Assembly: GCA_964626065.1 (NCBI GenBank)
Contig: CAZVDE010000021.1
Location: 1-30,270, forward strand
Direction: 5' to 3'
Length of the DNA stretch: 30,270 bases
Origin: UBA3910 sp964626065
GTDB taxonomy: Bacteria > Bacillota > Limnochordia > Darwinibacteriales > Darwinibacteriaceae
Positions 8,146-15,590 of the stretch are shown here, one piece after another. A program made the position numbers and the translations under genes. Position 1 is the stretch's first letter; each line of letters opens with the position of its first letter. Below the pieces are notes generated by a model. The model was not told the origin of the DNA, ran no database searches, and was given only the letters and a program-made list of their open reading frames with translations.

Positions 8146-8916
8146 ATGAAAAAAACGATAGTGATTATGCTGAGTCTCATCGTGCTGCTCGGAGGTTTCG
8201 CCTGCGCGGCCGAACTTAGCGGGCAGGAGATTCTCGATGATTTGGGTTTCAGTACCATTCTCAGCGGGTCCGGCGTTGCCGAATTGAACCTAATTACTGA
8301 AAACGCCAGGGGCCAGCAGAGAAAATTCTCGGTCAAAGTCTATCTAAAAAGTGATGATGCGGGCGATCGCCAGTTTCTGGAATATCTGAGCCCGGCGGAT
8401 GTAAGGGGTACCAAGTTCCTCTCGCTTAATCTCGAGGGCCAAGAAGATCAGATGTGGCTGTATATGCCGGCAATGGGCCGGGAAAGGCGCATTGCGGCCC
8501 ACATGACCGGTGATTCGTTTATGGGTACCGATTTCACCTATGATGAAATCGGCGGCAATTTTGCTAAAGAGGGGCAGTATTCCGCGGTCCGCCTTGAGGA
8601 TCAAACGGAAGACGGCGTCAAGTGCTATGTCCTGGATATGACCGCACTTGAGGCGGATGCTCTTTACGAGAAGGTCGAAATGTGGGTTTGGCAGGATGAG
8701 ATGGTCCCGGTGAAGGTGCAGTTTATGGATGCTGGGGGTACTCTAAAGAAGACGCTCACCTTAGATAATTTCAAAACGGTCTCCAAGGAATTGATCCCCC
8801 ATGATGTGATCATGGCTGACAATGTGAAGGGGACCCGCACAATTCTGGAGATTATAGAGGTCAGCGAAGAAGATGTAGATGATGATGTCTTCACAGTGCG
8901 CTATCTGCGCCGCTAA
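8146..8916 (+). CDS. Outer membrane lipoprotein-sorting protein (LolA-like, COG2834)
   Basis: The 256-residue protein has a signal peptide (residues 1-22, ending GFACAAE; the Cys is not in a canonical lipobox) and a LolA/LolB-like half-barrel. The diagnostic stretch QMWLYMPAMGRERRI, followed shortly by SFMGTDFTYDEI, matches the COG2834 pattern (W-L-Y-x-P-x, then S-F-M-G-S/T-D-F). Such proteins carry lipids or lipoproteins through the periplasm and are often encoded beside COG1033 RND exporters. The ATG directly follows the exporter's stop, with AAAGGAG 8-9 nt upstream. With the barrel gene 29 nt downstream, it could ferry the exporter's substrate between membranes. This is one of the indications that the organism has an outer membrane. 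Confidence 0.88.
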   Translation: MKKTIVIMLSLIVLLGGFACAAELSGQEILDDLGFSTILSGSGVAELNLITENARGQQRKFSVKVYLKSDDAGDRQFLEYLSPADVRGTKFLSLNLEGQEDQMWLYMPAMGRERRIAAHMTGDSFMGTDFTYDEIGGNFAKEGQYSAVRLEDQTEDGVKCYVLDMTALEADALYEKVEMWVWQDEMVPVKVQFMDAGGTLKKTLTLDNFKTVSKELIPHDVIMADNVKGTRTILEIIEVSEEDVDDDVFTVRYLRR

Positions 8917-8945
8917 AACTAAATTTTACAGAAAGGCGGTATAGT

Positions 8946-10259
8946 ATGAAACGATTGAGCAAAAATTTATTGGTTGTTTTGCTGATTATGACCTTTGCCC
9001 TACCTGCCCTGGCTTTTGCACCTCAGGGCGAGCTCAATGCGGGCCTGGGCTTTGAGTGGGACAGCGATGAGAAAAAGGTGGAGCATTCTTCTACCTTGAC
9101 CGGATTCCGCCTTGTTTTGGAAGACGATGTGGATTTAGCCGGCAAACTCCATTTTTCCTTTAAGGGCTGGCGGGACTGGAAAAGCAAGGAAGGCAAACTT
9201 AGCCTTGATCAGTTCTGGTTCGGCGGATATGCAGGGGATGTGGACTACACCTTAGGCCGCCAAGTGATCAGCTGGGGCACGGCGGATGGCTTCAACCCTA
9301 CCAACTATTTCAGCAGGATGGACATGAATGCCCTGTTCAGCGGTGATTTGACAAGTGAGCCCACCTGGGCGGGCCAAGCCAGCTACTATGGTTCCAATTG
9401 GTCTTTAACGGGCGTTGTGCTGCCTTATTTTGAAGCGCAAAAAATTGATGCTGAAATGGAAAAAATGATGCCTGAATTCCCCGAGATACCTTTTCCGATA
9501 GACTTACCTTCTTCCGAAGAAGCGCTGGAGGCGATTAAAAAGGTCAAGAAGCCTAAGGCATTCGGGAAAAATACCCAATGGGCGTTAAGAGCAGAAACCC
9601 AACTGGCCGGTTTCGATGTCCAGGCCAGCTACTTCTCGGGCTTTGAACCTCTGCCTGGTTTGGAAATGCAAATGCAAATGGTGGATCTACCTATTGGATT
9701 AATACCTGTCCCCACCGGCTTCGCGGGCGAATACCGCAGACAGCACTTTGTGGGATTAGCCACAAGCGGCACTATTGGCGATGTTGGGGTTTGGGCTGAG
9801 CTAGCCTATGGGGGGCCGGAGCCTTTTGAAGATGATCCTTTGAAGATTCCCCTTTCCATTAACGAGAAATACCTCCAGGCTGTTGTGGGCGCAGACTACA
9901 CCTTTGATGTGGGAAATGGGCTGTTAGTCCAAGGCCAATATATTTATCGCGGTCAGGGCTCTCTATTTATGCCCTATATCATTCCGGTAATTGCTATGCC
10001 GCCGGAGCCGGGCGAGGTAAAACCCGCACATTATCTGTACGGCCGTTTTGGTTACGATTTCAATCAGGACAGCTCCGTTGATTTAGTGCTGCTGCACGGG
10101 TTTGAAGAAAAGGGCGGTTTAATCAGGCCCGCCTATACCTATCGGTTCCCCAATGCGGTACAGTTGGAGTTGAGTTTAGTTAAGACTTATGGCAAGGAAG
10201 ATGGCGTGCTTGCCTCTATCCCCCTCACAGGCAGGTTTGGCGTCAGTTATAAATTCTAA
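8946..10259 (+). CDS. Exported outer-membrane beta-barrel protein, DUF1302-like
   Basis: The 437-residue protein has a signal peptide (MKRLSKNLLVVLLIMTFALP, cleaved near ALAFA) and long alternating hydrophobic/polar strands. It finishes GRFGVSYKF, with the terminal Phe typical of proteins inserted by the BAM machinery. Near residue 95-125, LGRQVISWGTADGFNP resembles the conserved GRQ-x-x-x-WG strand of DUF1302-type porin-like proteins. In proteobacteria DUF1302 and DUF1329 genes accompany MMPL-type RND exporters, as here with COG1033 and COG2834 genes. It ends the operon and is closed by the hairpin at 10271-10300. A charged, helical insertion (about 160-205, rich in Glu/Lys/Pro) interrupts the barrel and may be a surface loop. 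The transported substrate is unknown. Confidence 0.78.
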   Translation: MKRLSKNLLVVLLIMTFALPALAFAPQGELNAGLGFEWDSDEKKVEHSSTLTGFRLVLEDDVDLAGKLHFSFKGWRDWKSKEGKLSLDQFWFGGYAGDVDYTLGRQVISWGTADGFNPTNYFSRMDMNALFSGDLTSEPTWAGQASYYGSNWSLTGVVLPYFEAQKIDAEMEKMMPEFPEIPFPIDLPSSEEALEAIKKVKKPKAFGKNTQWALRAETQLAGFDVQASYFSGFEPLPGLEMQMQMVDLPIGLIPVPTGFAGEYRRQHFVGLATSGTIGDVGVWAELAYGGPEPFEDDPLKIPLSINEKYLQAVVGADYTFDVGNGLLVQGQYIYRGQGSLFMPYIIPVIAMPPEPGEVKPAHYLYGRFGYDFNQDSSVDLVLLHGFEEKGGLIRPAYTYRFPNAVQLELSLVKTYGKEDGVLASIPLTGRFGVSYKF

Positions 10260-10270
10260 AACAGCAAGGC

Positions 10271-10300
10271 AAAGGCCCCGGGTTTCCGGGGCCTTTGTAT
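10271..10300. terminator. Bidirectional terminator between barrel and patatin genes
   Basis: AAAGGCCCCGG (10271-10281) and CCGGGGCCTTT (10286-10296) form a perfect 11-bp stem with a GTTT loop, followed by TTGTATTT-like sequence. Genes converge on it from both sides. Confidence 0.88.
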
Positions 10301-10310
10301 TTGGTGCGAA

Positions 10311-11954
10311 TTAAAACTTAATGCTTTTTAAACCGAAGCGCCAGGTGGCCTTAGCTGCACTATCCACCTCGATACCCAGTGAAATATCGCTGGGATACAA
10401 GCCAAAGAGCCTTAATTCGCCGCCTACCCCGATGCGGAACGTGGGTTTGACATCCAGTTTGGTAACAGGGGATTCCATCGTAACGCTCGTAACCACGTAA
10501 GGCCTGCTCGTAACCATGCCGATCGGAAAAGAGCGTTCGCCCCAGGGGAAAATTTGGATTTGGGGGGCCATCGCCACCAAGAGGTTTTCTTGAATGGGGC
10601 TATCCTGATCTTTTTCACGCAGCCCCGTTACTTTCAGGGAAAGGCCGCCAACCGTGCGCGGAAAACGCAAGAGAGATGGGCTGCTGGCAGATACTTGCCA
10701 TGCTTTGGCCCCCTGCGATACATAAGTTGCCTTAAGTTCGAGCCAGCGGGATTTTGGCCCTGCCAAATAGGCTCCAAAGGTGGGTTTTTCCCGATTGGGG
10801 CTTTTACGAATGTAGAGGTCCACTTCGCCAAGGCTGGGCTTGGCCCAGTCCACAAACGCCTCGTGGCCGCCTTCATCGGGGTTAAATCCGTAGCGGTAGC
10901 CAACCCCGAACCAGCCCAAAGATCCGTGGGTAAATTTAAACCCGAGCTGCGGGAAACTGTAATCGTTGTCAAAACCCAGTTCGGGCAGAAGTGTAAATCT
11001 TTTAGGCAGGTCGCGCACGCTTTTTTCGGCGGTGCGCAAGATCTGCTTTAATTCCGCTTTTGTAATGCCCCGCTGTTGGTAGGGGATGAAGCGGAAGGTG
11101 GGGTCTTTGTTTAAAATTGCCGCTTTGATCGGCTCTATGTACTCTAATCCCGCCTTATACCCTTGGGCAATGAAATAATCCGCCCGCTGATAGTCGTAGG
11201 AGGAATCCAAGCCCACCGCGGGCTCTATTAAAATGTCGGCCAGAGCGGTATTCATTTCAGTGTAACCTTCAATTAGGGCAGTAAGAGACATGCGCAGATT
11301 ATTGATGATCCGCCCGAAGTTAGGGTCCTGGTGATCATTGGTAATTGATACCGCTATGATTACGTCCGCATCCAAATCCGCGGCAACATTGGCGGGAACC
11401 TGGTTTTTAAGCCCGCCGTCAACATAATATTCGCCGTCAATCAAAACAGGGGGAAACATGCCCGGAATAGACATGCTGGCCAAAATTCCGGTGCTGACTC
11501 TGCCTTCGTTGAGTGCTAGTTCTTTGCCTGTACCCAGATTAACAATGACGGAGTAAAAGTCGATGGGCAGCTCGGCAAATTCTTTTCCATCTAACAGAAT
11601 ATCAAGAAAATGCAGTAGGCCCGCGGTGTCCACAACACCGCCCCTGAGCGGGACGGAAATATCGAGCAGAGCGGTCGTATCCGCGGCTGTAACAATATCG
11701 GTCAGGTTTTCCACCGAATAGCCGGCCGAATATAAGCCGGCAATAATGCTGCCCATACTGGTGCCTACGATCAAATCTATCGGGATGCCGTTTTCCTCTA
11801 ACGCCTTTATTAAACCAATGTGGCTGAATCCCCTAGCAGAGCCACCGCCCAGGACGAGCGCAATCTGCGGAGTATCGTTGGCCGCAGCGGCGGTTGTAAC
11901 GGCTAAAATCAAAGCTAAAATCGCTGCGCAGCGCCAAAGTTTCAACCTTTTCAT
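10311..11954 (-). CDS. Exported patatin-like phospholipase with beta-rich C-terminal domain
   Basis: The 547-residue protein has a signal peptide (1-25), then a patatin domain (about 30-270) with the oxyanion motif GGGSARG (36-42), nucleophile elbow GTSMG (64-68, Ser66) and the dyad partner in VDGG (Asp179). This Ser-Asp dyad hydrolyses acyl lipids. After a helical linker (about 295-325), the remaining 220 or so residues are alternating beta strands (for example LGWFGVGYRYGF) ending WRFGLKSIKF, again with a terminal Phe. RssA/PlpD-type bacterial patatins carry C-terminal outer-membrane barrels. Here the beta region is shorter than an Omp85 barrel, so it may be a smaller barrel. GAGGAGGAGG precedes the ATG. 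It is convergent with the RND operon and transcribed alone. A role in outer-membrane lipid turnover is inference. Confidence 0.88.
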   Translation of the reverse strand: MKRLKLWRCAAILALILAVTTAAAANDTPQIALVLGGGSARGFSHIGLIKALEENGIPIDLIVGTSMGSIIAGLYSAGYSVENLTDIVTAADTTALLDISVPLRGGVVDTAGLLHFLDILLDGKEFAELPIDFYSVIVNLGTGKELALNEGRVSTGILASMSIPGMFPPVLIDGEYYVDGGLKNQVPANVAADLDADVIIAVSITNDHQDPNFGRIINNLRMSLTALIEGYTEMNTALADILIEPAVGLDSSYDYQRADYFIAQGYKAGLEYIEPIKAAILNKDPTFRFIPYQQRGITKAELKQILRTAEKSVRDLPKRFTLLPELGFDNDYSFPQLGFKFTHGSLGWFGVGYRYGFNPDEGGHEAFVDWAKPSLGEVDLYIRKSPNREKPTFGAYLAGPKSRWLELKATYVSQGAKAWQVSASSPSLLRFPRTVGGLSLKVTGLREKDQDSPIQENLLVAMAPQIQIFPWGERSFPIGMVTSRPYVVTSVTMESPVTKLDVKPTFRIGVGGELRLFGLYPSDISLGIEVDSAAKATWRFGLKSIKF

Positions 11955-12007
11955 GTTCCTCCTCCTCTTTATACACTCCGTAACGGCACCTGCCTATCTA
12001 GGTGTAG

Positions 12008-12073
12008 GCCCGGAATATTCTTTATTACATGAATTTTCCTTTCCGGGCGCTAAATTCCTGCCGTGGTAACGGC
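12008..12073 (+). promoter_or_regulatory. Structured leader / intergenic inverted repeats upstream of DUF1538 gene
   Basis: The 196-nt divergent intergenic region holds an 8-bp perfect inverted repeat, GCCCGGAA (12008-12015) with TTCCGGGC (12041-12048). A compact hairpin follows: GCCGT (12060-12064), loop GGTA, ACGGC (12069-12073). CACCT and AGGTG also pair near 11997. If transcribed with the DUF1538 gene this would form a 5' leader with at least two stems about 80 nt before the start codon. I cannot assign it to a known riboswitch class; it could equally be a protein-binding region. Confidence 0.4.
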
Positions 12074-12150
12074 GAGCGGAAAATTAAATGCAGGGAATTA
12101 GCGAAAAAGAACGAAATACTAAAGAAAGAAGTGGCGAAAGGGGAAAACCC

Positions 12151-13668
12151 TTGAATATACTTGCCCAAAAACTTAAAGACGTATCATTGTCTGTTCTACC
12201 CATTACTCTTTTAGTGCTGCTGCTTCATTTCACGATAGTCCCGGTGGAATCAGCTGCGCTGCTGCGGTTTTTGCTTGGGGCAGTTTCGGTCGTATTGGGT
12301 TTGGGCATTTTTCTGTTTGGCGCGCAGATTGGAATTACCCCCTTGGGTACCTTGATCGGTGAAACTATTGCTAAGACAAACAAAGTGTGGATCGTGAGTG
12401 CTCTCGGGTTTTTGATGGGCTTTTTGATAACCATTGCCGAACCCGATCTGCAAATTTTGGCGCAGCAGGTTAAGGAGGCCTCGGGCGGGGTTGTGCCCGG
12501 GGTGTTGATTCTCGTGGTGGTCTCGATTGGGGTGGGAATTATGGTCAGTATCGGCCTTTTGCGGATTCTCTTCGAATACCCCCTCAACAGAGTTTTCACC
12601 TTCGCTTATTTGTTAATCTTCTTTCTTGGTCTTAAGACATCTGCTGAATTTTTGGCTATTTCGGTTGATGCTTCCGGAGCTACCACGGGTGCTATGACCA
12701 CGCCTTTTATACTGGCGATTGGCTATGGGGTCTCGCGGCTTAAGGGCGGAGCCAAAGCAGATGAGGATAGCTTTGGCCTGGTTGGCTTAGCATCTGCCGG
12801 GCCAATTTTTGCGATCATGATTACCAGCATCATCAAAGGGCTGGCTAAAATTCAAGGCGATATTGAACCCTTTGTCACCCATAAGGGGGTGTTCGGCCCC
12901 TATTTGAAGGCCTTCCCCGCCTTTTTACGGGACTCGCTGCTGACACTTTTTCCCCTTTTTTTACTCTTCGTTATTTTCGATCAACTCCGCTTCAAACTGC
13001 ATAAGCGCACAAGAAACTCGATTTTGAAGGGCCTTTTTTATACTTTTTTGGGCCTTACCTTGTTTTTAGTGGGTGTTAACGCCGGTTTTATGGAAGTGGG
13101 CAGGGCCATGGGCGAGGGAATAGCTAATTATCATCCTTTGCTGCTGCCCTTAGTTGGTTTTTTCCTGGGGATGGTGGTGGTCTTGGCCGAGCCGGCTGTC
13201 TATGTCTTAACTGAGCAGGTCGAGGAGGTCACGGCGGGGCACATCAAAAGAAAAACAATCATGCTGGTGTTATCGGTGGGGATTGCCTGCGCCGTATCCC
13301 TGTCCATGGTCAGAATCTTATGCGCGGGCTTGAAATTGTGGCATTTTTTGCTGCCGGGATTTGCACTGGCGGCTTTTTTGTCTTATAGAGTACCGCCAAT
13401 CTTCGTGGGTATCGCTTATGATTCGGGCGGGGTGGCCTCAGGGCCCATGACCGCAACTTTTGTTTTGGCTTTTGCCCAGGGTGCGGCGCATACAATTCCG
13501 GTGGCTGATGTGATGAGTGAGGGTTTTGGCGTTATTGCCATGGTAGCCATGACTCCGCTGGTTGCCATTCAGCTTCTGGGCGTTGTGTTTCGGCGTAAGG
13601 AAGAAAAGCAACAGGCCTTATTAATGCAAAAAGAGCATTCGCAAGGGCTTGTCGAAGGGTGTGAATAA
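12151..13668 (+). CDS. DUF1538 integral membrane protein, tandem-repeat form
   Basis: The protein is about 505 residues and almost entirely membrane-embedded. Two homologous halves each carry the DUF1538 signature: IGITPLG, then EPDLQILAQQV and DASGATTGAMTTPF in the first half; EPAVYVLTEQVEEVT and DSGGVASGPMTATF in the second. From memory, a DUF1538 pair (UmpAB) has been reported as a monovalent cation/proton antiporter; the substrate here is unverified. I prefer TTG 12151 (GAAAGGGG about 7 nt upstream) over the in-frame ATG 12088, because the extra 21 residues are unstructured and that ATG lacks a ribosome site. The gene overlaps the tandem PII-like gene downstream, implying a transporter gated by a PII-like sensor. 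Confidence 0.88.
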   Translation: MNILAQKLKDVSLSVLPITLLVLLLHFTIVPVESAALLRFLLGAVSVVLGLGIFLFGAQIGITPLGTLIGETIAKTNKVWIVSALGFLMGFLITIAEPDLQILAQQVKEASGGVVPGVLILVVVSIGVGIMVSIGLLRILFEYPLNRVFTFAYLLIFFLGLKTSAEFLAISVDASGATTGAMTTPFILAIGYGVSRLKGGAKADEDSFGLVGLASAGPIFAIMITSIIKGLAKIQGDIEPFVTHKGVFGPYLKAFPAFLRDSLLTLFPLFLLFVIFDQLRFKLHKRTRNSILKGLFYTFLGLTLFLVGVNAGFMEVGRAMGEGIANYHPLLLPLVGFFLGMVVVLAEPAVYVLTEQVEEVTAGHIKRKTIMLVLSVGIACAVSLSMVRILCAGLKLWHFLLPGFALAAFLSYRVPPIFVGIAYDSGGVASGPMTATFVLAFAQGAAHTIPVADVMSEGFGVIAMVAMTPLVAIQLLGVVFRRKEEKQQALLMQKEHSQGLVEGCE

Positions 13669-14347
13669 GGTGGTTTTGGTCTGCTGTATTCTCGACTTTG
13701 GCCAGGGCAGTAAAGCGCTTCAAGCCGCACAAAACGCGGGGGCTTTGGGGCAAACGATCATTTTAGGCAGAGGAACGGTGCAGGATCGCCTGCTGAAATT
13801 TTTGGGCGCCTACGAAGTGCGCAAAGAAATATTGGTGGCGGCAGTGGCATCTCGGGATCTGGAAGAAAACCTTTATGGCCGCCTCGATGAAAAATTCAAC
13901 TTGCATAAACCCCAAACCGGGATTGCTTTTTCCCTGCCCTTAGGACAGCTGGCTGCAATCGATGGCCGACAAGTTGAATTTATGCGGGGTGCGAAAGGTG
14001 GTAGGCAGATGCTTTATGAAGCGATATTTGTGATTGTCAACAAGGGTCTCTCCGTCGAGGTTCTAGAAGCGGCCCAAGGGGCCGGCTCCACCGGAGGCAC
14101 TGTAATTCACGGTAGGGGTTCCGGCACGGAGGAGAAGGCTAAACTGTTTAATATTGCGATCGAACCCGAAAAAGACATAGTGCTGATTCTGTCGAAACGG
14201 GAAAAGACGGAAGATATAACCGGGGCGATTGAAAAGAGGCTGCGGATTACGGAGCCGGGTGCGGGCATCATTTTCGTGCTTGGTGTTTCCCGCACGTTAG
14301 GTTTGTACGAAGGGGCAGAGGAAGTGAAAGGCAAAGAAAGCGATTAA
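13661..14347 (+). CDS. Tandem PII-like signalling protein
   Basis: About 228 residues make two PII-like halves. The first starts NKVVLVCCILDFGQGSKAL and has ILGRGTVQD; the second starts YEAIFVIVNKGLSVEVLEAA and has IHGRGSGTEEK. Both follow the beta-alpha-beta pattern of PII domains, with G-R-G at the position of the T-loop. PII and PII-like proteins bind nucleotides or small metabolites and act on transporters or enzymes as trimers; a tandem protein would give pseudo-trimers. The start is uncertain: GTG 13661 overlaps the upstream stop, TTG 13649 gives four more residues, and GTG 13670 has the best-placed ribosome site (AAGGG, 10 nt). Overlap with the DUF1538 gene indicates coupled synthesis and probably direct regulation of it. 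Confidence 0.85.
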   Translation: MNKVVLVCCILDFGQGSKALQAAQNAGALGQTIILGRGTVQDRLLKFLGAYEVRKEILVAAVASRDLEENLYGRLDEKFNLHKPQTGIAFSLPLGQLAAIDGRQVEFMRGAKGGRQMLYEAIFVIVNKGLSVEVLEAAQGAGSTGGTVIHGRGSGTEEKAKLFNIAIEPEKDIVLILSKREKTEDITGAIEKRLRITEPGAGIIFVLGVSRTLGLYEGAEEVKGKESD

Positions 14348-14374
14348 CCCGCAGAAAAGAGCGTAGGGTACAAA

Positions 14375-14404
14375 AAGGTGCCGGGAGTCCCTTTCCGACA
14401 CCTT
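14375..14404 (-). terminator. Terminator between PII-like and MalY-like genes
   Basis: AAGGTGCCGG (14375-14384) and CCGACACCTT (14395-14404) form a stem with one mismatch and a 10-nt loop. The minus strand has the better T tract (TTTTTG), serving the MalY-like gene; the plus side has only CCTTCCTTAT. Confidence 0.7.
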
Positions 14405-14418
14405 CCTTATAGATTGAT

Positions 14419-15585
14419 CTAGGCCAAGGCTGTGGCTAAGCGTGCCATCGCTTCTTCGAGAACAGCGCGCGGGCAGCCAATGTTCATCCTTTGGAAACCG
14501 TAACCGGAAGGGCCGAAGACGATGCCGTCGTTAAAGGCGATTCTTGCTTTCTGCACAAAGAAATGGTTGAGTTCTTCCGGGGCAATTTCCAGGCCGCGGC
14601 AATCCAACCACAAGACAAAAGTGCCTTCCGGTTTGATTACTTTGATCTTATTTGTGATTCTAGGAAGTTCGGCCGCCACGAACTGCGCGTTTTCCCGCAG
14701 ATAAACAAGCAGCTCATCAAGCCATTGGCCCCCGCAGCGGTAAGCGGCATCGCTGGCCACCAACCCAAACAGGTTAACGTGGGTTAGGCTGATTTGCTGC
14801 AGTTGTCGGCAAAATGCTTCCCTAAGGCCGGCGTTGGGGATAATAATGTTAGAAAGATATAAACCGGCAATATTAAAGGTCTTGCTCGGGGCCATAAAAG
14901 TGAGTGTGCGTTCGGACATCTCGGGCGAAATACTTGCTAAGGGCCTGTGGCGATTGCCGGGAAAGGCCAGATCCGCCCAAATTTCGTCCGACAGAACGAT
15001 TGCATCGTAGCGGACAATCAATTCTTGCAGCTTGAATAGTTCTGCTTCGGTCCAGACCCTGCCCACCGGGTTGTGTGGGCTGCAGAGGATCATCAACTTT
15101 GCGCCGGAGCGGAAGTGTTGTTCTAAATTTTCATAGTCCATCGTGAATTTGCCCTGCTCAAACTTAAGCGGGTTTTCCACCACTCGGCGCTTATTATCTT
15201 CAATTACCCGATAGAAGGGTGGATAGACGGGGGGCTGGATAACAATCCGATCTTCCGGTTCGGTTAGGGCCGCTACCGCTAAAGCCAGCCCGGGAACTAC
15301 CCCGGGGCTGTGGGTGAGCCACTCGGATTTTACGTCCCACTGATGCCGGTCCTTCAGCCATCTAAGGATCACGTCCACGTAATCTGCCGGCCGATTTACG
15401 TAGCCGTAGATTCCGTGTGCGGCCCTTTCCGTGACAGCCTGCACAACCTGTGGCGGCGGCCGAAAGTCCATATCCGCGATCCACATAGGAAGTAAATCAT
15501 CTTCACCAAAAAGTTCCAGCACCCCATCCCATTTGCGGGATTGGGTGTTGCGCCGATCAATGAGCTGATCGAATTGACACCCCAT
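14419..15585 (-). CDS. MalY/PatB-family PLP-dependent C-S beta-lyase / aminotransferase
   Basis: The 388-residue fold-type I PLP enzyme opens FDQLIDRRNTQSRKWD and LPMWIADMDF, the N-terminal signature of MalY/PatB cystathionine beta-lyases. Further marks are SPHNPVGRVW (169-178), the PLP-contacting SDEIWADL (199-206) and the Schiff-base lysine K235 in APSKTFNIAGL. These enzymes cleave cystathionine, cysteine or related C-S substrates to pyruvate, ammonia and a thiol; some members act as aminotransferases. Length is normal. GGGAGG lies 10 nt upstream of the ATG, within the end of the malic enzyme gene (5-nt gap), so the two are co-translated. Both enzymes yield pyruvate, which may be why they are paired, though that is speculation. 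Confidence 0.9.
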   Translation of the reverse strand: MGCQFDQLIDRRNTQSRKWDGVLELFGEDDLLPMWIADMDFRPPPQVVQAVTERAAHGIYGYVNRPADYVDVILRWLKDRHQWDVKSEWLTHSPGVVPGLALAVAALTEPEDRIVIQPPVYPPFYRVIEDNKRRVVENPLKFEQGKFTMDYENLEQHFRSGAKLMILCSPHNPVGRVWTEAELFKLQELIVRYDAIVLSDEIWADLAFPGNRHRPLASISPEMSERTLTFMAPSKTFNIAGLYLSNIIIPNAGLREAFCRQLQQISLTHVNLFGLVASDAAYRCGGQWLDELLVYLRENAQFVAAELPRITNKIKVIKPEGTFVLWLDCRGLEIAPEELNHFFVQKARIAFNDGIVFGPSGYGFQRMNIGCPRAVLEEAMARLATALA

Positions 15586-15590
15586 GATTT

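Noticed and set aside
12000..12150. c-di-AMP (ydaO) or guanidine-type riboswitch before the DUF1538 gene
   Set aside because: Stems are present, but I could not find the conserved internal sequences of those classes, so only an unassigned structured region is reported.
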